This document shows, piece after piece, positions 1 to 9,000 of a stretch of DNA of 44,255 bases. Both the position numbers and the translations under genes were made by a program. Under the pieces are notes generated by a model that worked only from the letters and a program-made list of their open reading frames with translations, did no database searches and had not been told where the DNA came from. The stretch lies in NCBI GenBank assembly GCA_040754255.1, contig JBFMDA010000008.1, forward strand, positions 1 to 44,255, given 5' to 3'. This DNA comes from SURF-25 sp040754255. Lineage in GTDB: Bacteria > Omnitrophota > Gorgyraeia > Gygaellales > Profunditerraquicolaceae. The stretch's first letter is position 1; the number at the start of each line of letters is the position of its first letter.

Positions 1-1083
1 GTCAAGGAGCAATATACCACCGAGCTTATGGTAGAGAAGACGTTGAAGGTGTATAACGATGCAGCTACGCAAACCAGGGTGCTTGTAATAAAACTGAGCT
101 CGGTGGGAGATGTAATTTTGACTACTGCAGCACTTCGGGCGCTTAAGGAGCAATTCGGCAGCCGATACCATATCGCGTTATTGGTCGGGGAGGGCGCGAA
201 AGAGGCGGTAGTACGCTGCCCCTATATAGATGAATTGGTCGTATGCGATTTTAAAGGCAAGGACAGAGGGATGCAAAGTTTTCTTACCCTTGGCTCACGC
301 CTGCGCAGGAAATACTTCGATATCGCAATTGATTTACAGAATAACCGCAGAAGCCATCTCTTAAGCCTGCTTTCTTGGGCAAGAGACCGGTTCGGTTACG
401 ATAATGGAAAGTTAAGTTTCTTTCTCAACCGCCGGATACGGCTGCCCCAGGACGCTATTGACCCAATAGCGCATCAGTTTAAAATCCTGGAGGCCTTGGG
501 GGTAGTGCTTAAAGATCCCCGTCTTGAGCTTTGGCCTTCGCAGGAAGACCGGCAGTATATTAGCAATTTCTTGGCTTCTCACTGGATGAACGCCAATCAA
601 AAGGTCGTCGGCATTAATGTGAGCGCAAGCAGGCGATGGGCCAGCAAGGTGTGGCCTCAAACGGCGATGGCAAAGTTGTGCGATTACCTGGGTAAGCAGG
701 ATATACGGGTAGTGATTACCGGTAAAGAAGAAGATGATGCGTATGCTCAGGAACTTATCGAGAAGGCCAAGGGGTCAAAACCGATTAATGCCTGCGGCAA
801 AACAACTCTTAATCAATTATATTGCCTTGTGCAGCAATGCCATGTGTTTATTTCCGGGGATTCTGCGCCGCTGCATATCGCCGCTGCCTCCGGAACTCCT
901 TTTATTGCCCTTTTCGGGCCTACCGACCCGCGCAGGCACCTGCCGCCTGCGAAACGGTTTGTAGTCATCCAGAAAGCGTTGCCGTGTGTGCCCTGCTATA
1001 AGCCTGAGTGTGCGCACAAAAAATGCATGGAGGCTATCAGCGCAGAAGAGGTGTTTGAGGCAGTTACGGCGTTATTACGATGA
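1..1083 (+). CDS. Glycosyltransferase family 9 (heptosyltransferase-like), 5'-partial; possible GT4-GT9 fusion
   Basis: The GT9 domain starts at the segment RVLVIKLSSVGDVILTT, about 24 residues into the window, and runs to the stop. It carries the family's donor-site stretch GDSAPLHIAAASGTPFIALFGP and the Cys-rich tail C-x2-C-x4-C-x4-C seen in the other GT9 domains here. GT9 enzymes transfer heptose or related sugars from nucleotide donors during LPS core synthesis on the inner face of the cytoplasmic membrane. The frame is open to base 1. Its first residues (KEQYTTELMVEKTLKVYND) look like the C-terminal helix of a GT4 enzyme, so the gene probably begins outside the window as a GT4-GT9 fusion. 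Internal starts at ATG 28 or GTG 49 would give a free-standing GT9 but have no clear ribosome binding site. The acceptor sugar is unknown. Confidence 0.85.
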   Translation, partial: VKEQYTTELMVEKTLKVYNDAATQTRVLVIKLSSVGDVILTTAALRALKEQFGSRYHIALLVGEGAKEAVVRCPYIDELVVCDFKGKDRGMQSFLTLGSRLRRKYFDIAIDLQNNRRSHLLSLLSWARDRFGYDNGKLSFFLNRRIRLPQDAIDPIAHQFKILEALGVVLKDPRLELWPSQEDRQYISNFLASHWMNANQKVVGINVSASRRWASKVWPQTAMAKLCDYLGKQDIRVVITGKEEDDAYAQELIEKAKGSKPINACGKTTLNQLYCLVQQCHVFISGDSAPLHIAAASGTPFIALFGPTDPRRHLPPAKRFVVIQKALPCVPCYKPECAHKKCMEAISAEEVFEAVTALLR

Positions 1084-2180
1084 ATATCCTTTATTTGACA
1101 ACCCACACTAATGTCGGCGGTATTACCAGTTATTTGCTTTCCCTCTCCCGGGGTATGGTGCAGAAGGGTCATACTGTTTTTCTTGCGTCAAGCGCCGGAA
1201 CGCTTTCTCCCGAGTTTCAAAGGCAGGGAGTGCGCTTTATCCCCATTCCGATAAAGACAAAATCCATCGCAAGCCCCAAGGTGTTAATGAGCGCCTATGT
1301 GTTATACTCATATGTGAGGAAAAACGGCGTCGATATTATCCACGCCAATACCCGCGTGACACAGGTACTCGCCTGCATACTCAGCCGGTTATGCCGGGTT
1401 CCGTACCTTTCTACCTGTCACGGGTTTTTTAAGGCAAAATTCCTGCGCCGCAGAGTTCCTTGCTGGGGCTTTAGGGTAATTGCGATAAGCGAATCAGTAC
1501 GGCACCATCTTATCGAAGATTTCAAGGTGAAGCCTCAATTAATACGGCTAGTGTATAGCGGCATCGATGCAGAGGTTTTTAGCGCTCAGCGTGGAATTGC
1601 TTCCCTCGCCGCCAAACAGGCGCTGGGACTGGGGGAAGGCCCTGTCATAGGCATTATCGCAAGGCTTTCCGACGTGAAAGGGCACATATACCTGATTCAG
1701 GCAATGAAAGATGTAGTCCAGAAGTTCCCCCCCGCGCAGTTGCTTATTGTAGGCGAAGGCCGTATGAAAAAAGGGCTGGTTGAGTTAACCCGGTCATTAG
1801 GCCTTCTGGACCGGGTAGTTTTTTTGCCGCATACAGAAGATGTAGCCGCAACCCTTTCGCTTTTTGACGTATTTGTTATGCCTTCGTTAAAAGAGGGGCT
1901 TGGCCTGGGATTGATGGAAGCAATGGCAGCGGGAGTTGCGGTTGTGGGCTCTGCAGTAGGCGGGATTAAAGACCTTATCCAAGACGGCCACAACGGCCTT
2001 TTGGTTGAACCTGCCAATCCGGGTAAGCTTGCAGAGGCGATATGCGGCTTGCTTCAGGATGAGGGCAGCCGCAGGCGCATGGGGGCCAATGCCTGTGATT
2101 TTATCAGGCAGCGTTTTTCGGTCCAGAAAATGATCGATCAGACCGAGGGGGTATACGGAGAATGCCTAAACGTAGCGTAA
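1080..2180 (+). CDS. Glycosyltransferase family 4 (GT-B fold)
   Basis: This 366-residue protein has the two-Rossmann layout of GT4 retaining glycosyltransferases. The N-terminus (ILYLTTHTNVGGITSYLLSL) is the acceptor-domain start. The C-terminal half has the donor-domain entry GIIARLSDVKGHIYLIQAM and an E-x7-E motif (EGLGLGLME) followed by AMAAGVAVVGSAVGG, which bind the nucleotide-sugar phosphates. It ends in the usual C-terminal helix (RFSVQKMIDQTEGVYGE). Its ATG overlaps the upstream TGA as ATGA, implying translational coupling. It presumably adds one sugar to the same surface glycan as the neighbouring GT9 enzymes; donor and acceptor cannot be read from sequence. Confidence 0.92.
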   Translation: MNILYLTTHTNVGGITSYLLSLSRGMVQKGHTVFLASSAGTLSPEFQRQGVRFIPIPIKTKSIASPKVLMSAYVLYSYVRKNGVDIIHANTRVTQVLACILSRLCRVPYLSTCHGFFKAKFLRRRVPCWGFRVIAISESVRHHLIEDFKVKPQLIRLVYSGIDAEVFSAQRGIASLAAKQALGLGEGPVIGIIARLSDVKGHIYLIQAMKDVVQKFPPAQLLIVGEGRMKKGLVELTRSLGLLDRVVFLPHTEDVAATLSLFDVFVMPSLKEGLGLGLMEAMAAGVAVVGSAVGGIKDLIQDGHNGLLVEPANPGKLAEAICGLLQDEGSRRRMGANACDFIRQRFSVQKMIDQTEGVYGECLNVA

Positions 2181-2959
2181 CATTCCTTACTATCGGTTTT
2201 ATCATTATTTTTTCGGTGTTGGCGTTTTTTGTCTTTTTTGAAAGCAGCTATGTGGTGCCTGTGCTGATGTATCATTCCGTGTCGCCTTTTGCAACCGAAG
2301 AGAACCGTTTATCCGTAAGCCACGCGTCGTTTGAGAGGCAGATGCGTTTTCTAAAAGACCGCCATTATAACGTGGTTCCTCTTGCTTCGCTCGCCGAGAT
2401 GATTAAAAATAAAAAAAGAATTCCCCGCCGGACCGTAGTACTTACCTTTGACGACGGCTACCGCGATAACTTTACATATGCCTTTCCCGTGCTGAAGAAA
2501 TACAACCTGCCCGCAACAATATTTGTGATTATTAATGAGATCGGACGCAGGCAGGGTGACAGGCTTACATGGGAGCAGATATACCAAATGAAGCGGTCTG
2601 GTATTATTGCCTTCGGAAGCCATGCATTAGGCCCTGAGCCCTTGGTTAATATTGCGAATCCTGCCGAACTGAAAAAAGAGATTTTTGATTCTAGAAGGCT
2701 CCTGGAAGAAAAACTAAAAATACCGGTTGAGGCATTTAGTTATCCTGAAGGAAGGTTCAACCCTGCGATACGGCAGCTGGTACAAGATGCCGGTTATAAG
2801 GTGGCAGTAGCTACTTCCCCGGGCAAAGGGTATCCGGATGACGACGCATGGGCGCTGAAGCGCTTAAGGATTTCTTCTACTTCGGATAATCTGTTCGTAT
2901 TCTGGTTTGAAATTTCAGGGATATACACTTTTATCAAGGAGCACCGCGATGACCCCTAA
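2162..2959 (+). CDS. Membrane-anchored polysaccharide deacetylase (NodB/CE4 fold)
   Basis: An N-terminal membrane anchor (about residues 7-26) precedes a CE4 domain. Recognisable elements are VPVLMYHSV (residues 32-40), the catalytic and metal Asp pair in TFDDGY (95-100), LPATIFV, and FSYPEGRF (192-199). CE4 enzymes remove N-acetyl (or sometimes O-acyl) groups from polysaccharides outside the cytoplasmic membrane. The second metal-binding His is not seen: the usual H-x3-H-P reads H154-A-L-G-P-E159-P, so one ligand is missing or replaced by Glu. The protein may therefore bind metal differently or be inactive. It overlaps the GT4 gene by 19 nt and is followed by another overlapping GT9 gene, so it belongs to the same glycan operon. 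Confidence 0.88.
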   Translation: MPKRSVTFLTIGFIIIFSVLAFFVFFESSYVVPVLMYHSVSPFATEENRLSVSHASFERQMRFLKDRHYNVVPLASLAEMIKNKKRIPRRTVVLTFDDGYRDNFTYAFPVLKKYNLPATIFVIINEIGRRQGDRLTWEQIYQMKRSGIIAFGSHALGPEPLVNIANPAELKKEIFDSRRLLEEKLKIPVEAFSYPEGRFNPAIRQLVQDAGYKVAVATSPGKGYPDDDAWALKRLRISSTSDNLFVFWFEISGIYTFIKEHRDDP

Positions 2960-3971
2960 GCGCATCCTTATCTTTGATGTCAATTGGATAGGAGACGTGT
3001 TGTTTTCCACGGCTGCCATCAGGAACATACGGTATAATTTCCCCGATAGCTATATAGCCTGTGTTATCCCGCAGCGTTGTCATGAGATACTGGAAGGCAA
3101 CCCCCACCTAAACGAAATAATATTTTTTGATGAAAGAAGGAGGCATCGCGGGATTCTCGGCAAAATTAGGTTTGTCCTGAAATTGCGCAGGGCAAGATTT
3201 GATATTGCGTTCCTATTGCACCGTTCTTTTACCAGGGCGTTCATATGCTGGTGCGCCGGTATCCCGGAAAGGATAGGGTATTATTCCCGCAAAAGAGGGT
3301 TTCTCTTGACCAAGGGCATTGTTTCTCCTTTTCGCGACGAAATGCACCGGATAGATTACTACCTCAATATTGTTGCCAAGTCCGGTTATAAAGTACAGGA
3401 CAGATTTACCGAATTCTTCATAAGCGAAAAAGACCAGAGGTACGTAGAGGGTTTCTTAAAAAGCCAGGCGATTAATGAGAATGATTTCGTCGTGGGGTTA
3501 AACCCCGGAGGCAATTGGATGCCGAAGCGCTGGCCAAAGGAATATTTTGTGGTCTTGGCAGATAAGCTGGCGATAGAATTTCAGGCGCAGATAATAATTA
3601 CCGGCGGGCCTCAGGACGTAAAATTGGCACAACATATCCAACGGCTTATGAGGAGAAAAGCTATTAATGCCTGCGGTACACTAACCCTTAAACAGCTCGG
3701 CGCACTCGCAAAGAGGCTTGACCTTTTTATTACCGCTGATACCGGCCCGCTGCATATCGCAAACAGCGTGGGCGCAAGGAAGATAATCACCCTTTTCGGG
3801 CCCACACACCCGGCGATTACCGGGCCCTACCCATCGCAGAATGTGCATATCCTCGCCGCAAATGTGGATTGCAGAATCCCTTGCTACGAAGAAAACTGCA
3901 GCAATAACCGCTGTATGCGCTCTATTACGCCTGATGAGGTGCTTACGTTAGCCAGAAAGATCATCGTATAG
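2949..3971 (+). CDS. Glycosyltransferase family 9 (heptosyltransferase-like)
   Basis: A GT9 protein of 340 residues. The start at ATG 2949 gives MTPKRILIFDVNWIGDVLF, the normal family beginning, with an AAGGAG ribosome site about 8 nt upstream. A further upstream ATG at 2907 would add 14 residues lying inside the deacetylase gene. The C-terminal domain has TADTGPLHIANSVGARKIITLFGPTH in two contiguous parts, and the tail C-x3-C-x4-C-x4-C near its end. It overlaps the deacetylase gene by 11 nt. The likely role is transfer of a heptose-type sugar to a lipid-linked core; substrate unknown. Confidence 0.9.
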   Translation: MTPKRILIFDVNWIGDVLFSTAAIRNIRYNFPDSYIACVIPQRCHEILEGNPHLNEIIFFDERRRHRGILGKIRFVLKLRRARFDIAFLLHRSFTRAFICWCAGIPERIGYYSRKRGFLLTKGIVSPFRDEMHRIDYYLNIVAKSGYKVQDRFTEFFISEKDQRYVEGFLKSQAINENDFVVGLNPGGNWMPKRWPKEYFVVLADKLAIEFQAQIIITGGPQDVKLAQHIQRLMRRKAINACGTLTLKQLGALAKRLDLFITADTGPLHIANSVGARKIITLFGPTHPAITGPYPSQNVHILAANVDCRIPCYEENCSNNRCMRSITPDEVLTLARKIIV

Positions 3972-3979
3972 GTATTTCT

Positions 3980-6040
3980 ATGAAAAGCCCGGAAACGCAA
4001 ATACGCAAAATACTCTTTGTTACTTTAAGCAATATCGGCGACGCGATTTTGACGTTGCCGGCATTAGAGTATCTTAAATCCCGCTTCCCCGCAGCAGCGA
4101 TTACGGTTATCTGCGGCCCCAGGGCAGAAGGCCTATTCGCCAAGGATTTTTTAAATGAGCGCCTTCTGGTGTATGATAAACACAGCCCTTTTTTGCAGAA
4201 ATTTCAGTTGCTTTTGAAACTGCAAAAAGAACACTTTGATGCCGTCATCGATTTGCGCAACAGCATATTCGGCGCTTTCCTTTTTGCTCCCTACCGGACC
4301 CCGCCTTTTTTACGCATCCCTTCGCGCTGCATACATATGAAGGATAGGCATTTGTATAAGGTGATGAGGACTTTTGACGCTTCTACTCCATTGCCGCAGG
4401 TACCAGCACAAAAATCCATTCTCTTGCGCGATAGCGATCAACACTACATAAAGAATTTGTTAACGCAGCATGGCATACGCCAGAATGATAAGATAGTGGT
4501 TATTTCTGCCGGTGCCCGCAGCCATACGAAACAGTGGGCCAAGGAGAAATTCGTTGAGCTTATCCGGTCTTTTATCGACGACACTGGTATAAAGATAATC
4601 CTTGTGGGAGAGAAAGGCGATGCGCAGGCGAGTTCTTTTATCGCAGCGCCCTTTAAGGGCCGGGTATTGGATATAAGCGGATTAACTACGATTACGCAAC
4701 TAGCCTGCCTATTAAAACAGGCAACGCTTGTGATTACCAATGATAGCGCTAACCTGCATCTGGCAAGTTATTTGGATAGGCCGGTTATTGCCTTTTTCGG
4801 CCCCACGGACGAAATGAAATACGGGCCCTGGTCGTCACATAGCCTTGTGGTCAAAAAAGACGTGTACTGCCGGCCCTGCCAAAATGCTCAATGTAGATTC
4901 GGCCATCTGCATTGCATGCGGCTTATTAATGCCAATGATGCCGAGGCAGCAGTAAAGAGCTTTCTGGCGCAGACAACCTGTATAAACCACCCACAATATC
5001 CGAGGCCAGGCTTTAAGCGCATTCTTATCGTTCGAACAGACCGCATAGGCGACGTGCTTTTGTCTACGCCGGTCATTAAAGCCCTAAGGCAGGCGTATCC
5101 TTGCGCGTATATCGCGATGATGGTACGTCCTTACGCCGCAGATATCGTAGAAGGCAATCCTTACCTTGACGAAGTGATTATGTGTGCGAAGGAGAAAGAA
5201 GATAAGGGGATACTCGGCACCTTCAGCCTTGCCCGGCGATTGCGAAGAAAAAGATTCGATGCCTGCTTTGTGCTGCATCCGACTGCGCGGCTGCATTTGC
5301 TTATGTATCTTACCGGGATTCCCCGCAGGATAGGTTATGACCGCAAGTTCGGTTTCTTGCTTACGGACAGGATAATCCACGATAAACAAACGGGCAAAAA
5401 ACATGAGTCAGAGTACTCCCTCGATGTAATCCGCTCTCTGGGCATCAAGCCAGGCGACAACGATCCCTTTATGCCTATCCGGCCGGACTCTGAAGCCTGG
5501 GCGGAGAGGGAGCTTAAGGATGCGGGGATTTGCAGTGATGATAAAGTCTTGGCAATCCATCCTGGCGCCAGTTGCAGATCAAAATTGTGGCCTGAGGAAA
5601 ATTTTGCGAGCGTCTGCGATATATTGGCGCAGAGGGTCGGATTTAAGGTGGTGATTGTAGGAGGGCCCAAAGATACGGGGATAGCCCAAAATATAGTTGC
5701 GCGTATGCGCCACCGCGCAGTTAATTTTGCAGGGAAAACTTCCGTAAGCCAGCTTGCCAGCCTCCTTAAAAGATGTAGCCTTTTTATTTCCAATGATTCA
5801 GGGCCTGTGCATATCGCCTCTGCCCTTAAGGTCCCGGTCGTGGTTATTTTCGGCAGGAGCCAAAAAGGCTTAAGCCCCCTGCGCTGGGGGCCGCTGGGCG
5901 AGAAAAACAGGGTGCTTCATAAGAGTGTTGGTTGTGTCGAATGCCTTGCCCATAATTGTAAAAAAGAGTTTGCCTGCATCAGGGCTGTTACCCCTGAAGA
6001 TGTAATTCGCGCAGTCGCTGATTTCAATTATTATTTATAA
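3980..6040 (+). CDS. Tandem GT9-GT9 fusion glycosyltransferase
   Basis: 686 residues, twice the usual GT9 length, containing two complete GT9 domains. The first starts at RKILFVTLSNIGDAILTLPAL (about residue 9) and ends with its own Cys tail (YCRPCQNAQCRFGHLHCMRL). The second starts near residue 345 with FKRILIVRTDRIGDVLLSTP and ends with GCVECLAHNCKKEFACIRAV. Both have the donor-site segment (TNDSANLHLASYLDRPVIAFFGPTD and SNDSGPVHIASALKVPVVVIFG). A fused pair could add two consecutive sugars. It begins 8 nt after the preceding GT9 gene. No stop or frameshift separates the two halves. Confidence 0.9.
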   Translation: MKSPETQIRKILFVTLSNIGDAILTLPALEYLKSRFPAAAITVICGPRAEGLFAKDFLNERLLVYDKHSPFLQKFQLLLKLQKEHFDAVIDLRNSIFGAFLFAPYRTPPFLRIPSRCIHMKDRHLYKVMRTFDASTPLPQVPAQKSILLRDSDQHYIKNLLTQHGIRQNDKIVVISAGARSHTKQWAKEKFVELIRSFIDDTGIKIILVGEKGDAQASSFIAAPFKGRVLDISGLTTITQLACLLKQATLVITNDSANLHLASYLDRPVIAFFGPTDEMKYGPWSSHSLVVKKDVYCRPCQNAQCRFGHLHCMRLINANDAEAAVKSFLAQTTCINHPQYPRPGFKRILIVRTDRIGDVLLSTPVIKALRQAYPCAYIAMMVRPYAADIVEGNPYLDEVIMCAKEKEDKGILGTFSLARRLRRKRFDACFVLHPTARLHLLMYLTGIPRRIGYDRKFGFLLTDRIIHDKQTGKKHESEYSLDVIRSLGIKPGDNDPFMPIRPDSEAWAERELKDAGICSDDKVLAIHPGASCRSKLWPEENFASVCDILAQRVGFKVVIVGGPKDTGIAQNIVARMRHRAVNFAGKTSVSQLASLLKRCSLFISNDSGPVHIASALKVPVVVIFGRSQKGLSPLRWGPLGEKNRVLHKSVGCVECLAHNCKKEFACIRAVTPEDVIRAVADFNYYL

Positions 6041-6053
6041 TATAAGAATACTG

Positions 6054-6062
6054 TGATATAAT
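6054..6062 (+). promoter_or_regulatory. Perfect extended -10 promoter element (TGATATAAT), candidate leaderless promoter
   Basis: TGATATAAT matches the extended -10 consensus TGnTATAAT exactly, with the hexamer at 6057-6062. A -35 box is not evident at 16-18 nt, which is acceptable for extended -10 promoters. The downstream ATG is only 8 nt after the hexamer, so transcription would begin at or within a base or two of the start codon. There is no Shine-Dalgarno sequence in between. Confidence 0.5.
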
Positions 6063-6069
6063 TTTACCG

Positions 6070-9000
6070 ATGGATAATCCGGTACCGAATCCAAAATCAG
6101 GCTTACGAGACATCCGTTTTGAAGAGCCTACGTTTATCGACCCCCTGACCGGCTTATTCAACCAGTATTACCTTTACCAGTTCCTTCCCGAAGAGCTAAA
6201 AAAAGCAAAACTCGCCCGTTATCCTTTGGCTGTCCTTATGATTGACCTTGACGGCTTCAAAGGGATCAATGATTCGTACGGCCATCTTTGCGGAGACGAC
6301 GTCTTGAAGCAGCTTTCCGCAATTTTAAAGAACGCGGTGCGCAAGACCGATATGGTAATTCGCTACGCGGGGGATGAGTTTACAATCCTTTTGCCTACCG
6401 CAGATCAGAATACCGCTTCGATGCTGTCAAAACGGTTCATTCAGGACGTGCAGAAGACTGTTTTTAAAGGCAAAGACGGCCAGGAGCTCCATCTTACTAT
6501 CAGCATTGGTTTTTCGATCTTTCCTGCAGACGGGGAACGGATAGATGAGCTCATTGAGCTTGCAGACAGGGCGCTCTACCTTTCCAAACAAAAAGGCAAA
6601 AACAGGGTATCCTATGCCAAGGAAGTTAATATTGAAGCGGTCAGTTATATGGTAGCAATGGATTCTTTCCCCTGCCCGAAATTTATCGACAGGATCGAAG
6701 AACTGGAGAGGCTTAGATATATTTTTGATGCCATTGTTATCAAATCAAACCTCCTGCAGGTCGCATTTATTTCCGGAGAGATGGGAAGGGGGAAATCCCG
6801 GCTGTTGAGCGAAATAGGCAATTATGCGCGCGAACGCGCTGCGGTGATACACTGCCGGGCTTCTTTGTCGCATATGCAAGACCCTTACCACCTCTTTGCA
6901 AACGGGATTACCGACTACATCCAAAGGACCGGCCTTGACAAGCCTCAGCTGCGGTTAGTCTTTTCCCAGATCCCTCCCGAAGAACTCGATGCGCTCAGCC
7001 TTTTGGTAGTGCCTCTCACAGGCATGGCCAAAGGTTCAATCGAGTTTGAGCAGGAAGAGAGCAAGAGGCGGTTTCTTTTGTTTAAGGCGTTCCTTGATTT
7101 TTTAATCGAACTTAACAAGACACAGGTAATCTTCCTTTCCTTTGACGATTTGCAATGGGCGGATAAGGCAAGCCTTGAGCTTTTACATTACCTGGGCCAG
7201 CAGGAAAAAACTAAACGGATATTCATTGCCAGCTGTTATTCCCTGGACAAATACACAAAAGCGGAGAAGAAGGAAGGCCTTACCCTGCAAGACCTGCTTG
7301 AAGAGATGAAGTTCGAAGACAACTGTACCAATATTGTACTTGATAATTTTTCCCTTGAAGAGACGAAGCAGATGAATAGCGCTATTTTTCCTGGCCTTGT
7401 AGCACCCGAGCATTTTTACGAAACGATGTACAATGCCACAAAGGGGAATCCTTCGTTCATCGAGGAGCTCCTGAAGCTTTTGGTTGAGAACGGAGTAGTA
7501 CTCTATCAGGATAACCGGTGGCAGATAAAGAAAGATTTCGAAGAAAAGGATATGCCGACAACCATCGATGACCTTATTAAAAAGAGGATTAAGAACATCG
7601 ACGAAGAGACAAAAGAGATGATCGTGCAGGCGGCAGTGGCGGGAGATGATTTTTCCGTAGAACTCCTTAAGAAGGTCGGCAATAAGGACGAAGGATTTAC
7701 GCTTGAGCTTCTCAACAGGGCAAAAAAAATGCGGCTGATTGATGAATTGGAGCCCAAAGGCAAATACGGTTTCATTAATAAGAATATACAGAATATGCTT
7801 TACAATGAACTCGATGAGAAGACGCGCAATCAGCTGCACTATGCAGTGGGAAACGCGCTCATCGACCAATACAAGAAGCACGAATACAAAATGGCAGGGG
7901 AGCTGGCGTTTCATTTTGGCAATGCCTCTGTGGGGCCGGAAGTGGCAGAGTTGAAAAAACAGCTTTCGGCAAAAACGCATACGTTGTTCAATCCCTCTGA
8001 GATGGTGGGATACTTAGACCAGCTTGCCAAAGAGGTGATGGTTGAAAAAGACGCGCATGTGGTCGCCCTTTCAGACATTATGCAGACTGAGGCCTTGCGG
8101 TTCGTGCGCGCCTTGCAGAGCGCAATAAAGAATTTCCAACTCTATCCGCCAGGCTCTATCAGGGTCAGGTCTCTGAAAGAGGCATACGCTGCCTTAGAGC
8201 CTGTATGGAAAGAAAGCGAAAGGCTTAACCTCGGAGAAGTGGAGCGGGTGCTGGTAATAAACGGTAAGCGCATTACCCCTAGAGAAGTAGACAGGTCCAA
8301 CGTTGAATTTTTTGTCAGCCAGATGCTCGAGCATAACCTTAAGACCATCTCTTTCATCAAGGGGGTAACCGAGCAGGACCTGGACAAATTCCTTCAGTAT
8401 TTCAGCAGGCCCTATCAGGTGATCAAGGATGAGGGCGGCTGGGGCGAGGTTGTGAAGAAGGAATCTTTAGGCGGGATCAAGGTAGACGAAGTCCGTTTTA
8501 TACAGATTGGCGGCCCGGCAAAAGCATTTGAAGAAAAGAAGAGGATAGAAGACATAATGCTCATGGAATTCTTGCTTGGCAAGATCGAGAACGAAAGCGT
8601 TGATAAAAATACGGTTATCGATAGCCTGGTCAGAGAGCCGAAGAAGTTCGCGCAGACAATCGCCGACGCCTCTGCTGAGGCAGTGAAGGCCGGCCCGCAG
8701 GAAGAGGAGGCCAAAGACAAGAGTAAGGGCATAGATAGCCAGGCTGAGATGATTGCAAAAAACATCGAGAAGATTAATTCCGAAATTCTCGGAGACCAGC
8801 CAAGGGGGAGGAATTATGCAAAAAACCTTGCCCAGGTGATTATGGAGCTGGATCCCGACTTAAGGAGCAAACTTATCCGTTCCCCGTCTTTTCGCACCGA
8901 TATGCGGCAGCACGATATTATCGATAACGTGATGAAAGGTACCCCCAAAGAAGTAGTTGCGGATATGATCGTTGAGGAGTATAAAGAACATCAAGGTAAC

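Noticed and set aside
7183..7980. Minus-strand open frame of 265 codons
   Set aside because: It lies wholly antisense to the GGDEF-ATPase gene. The composition is that of a reverse-frame shadow, with no recognisable domain or ribosome site.
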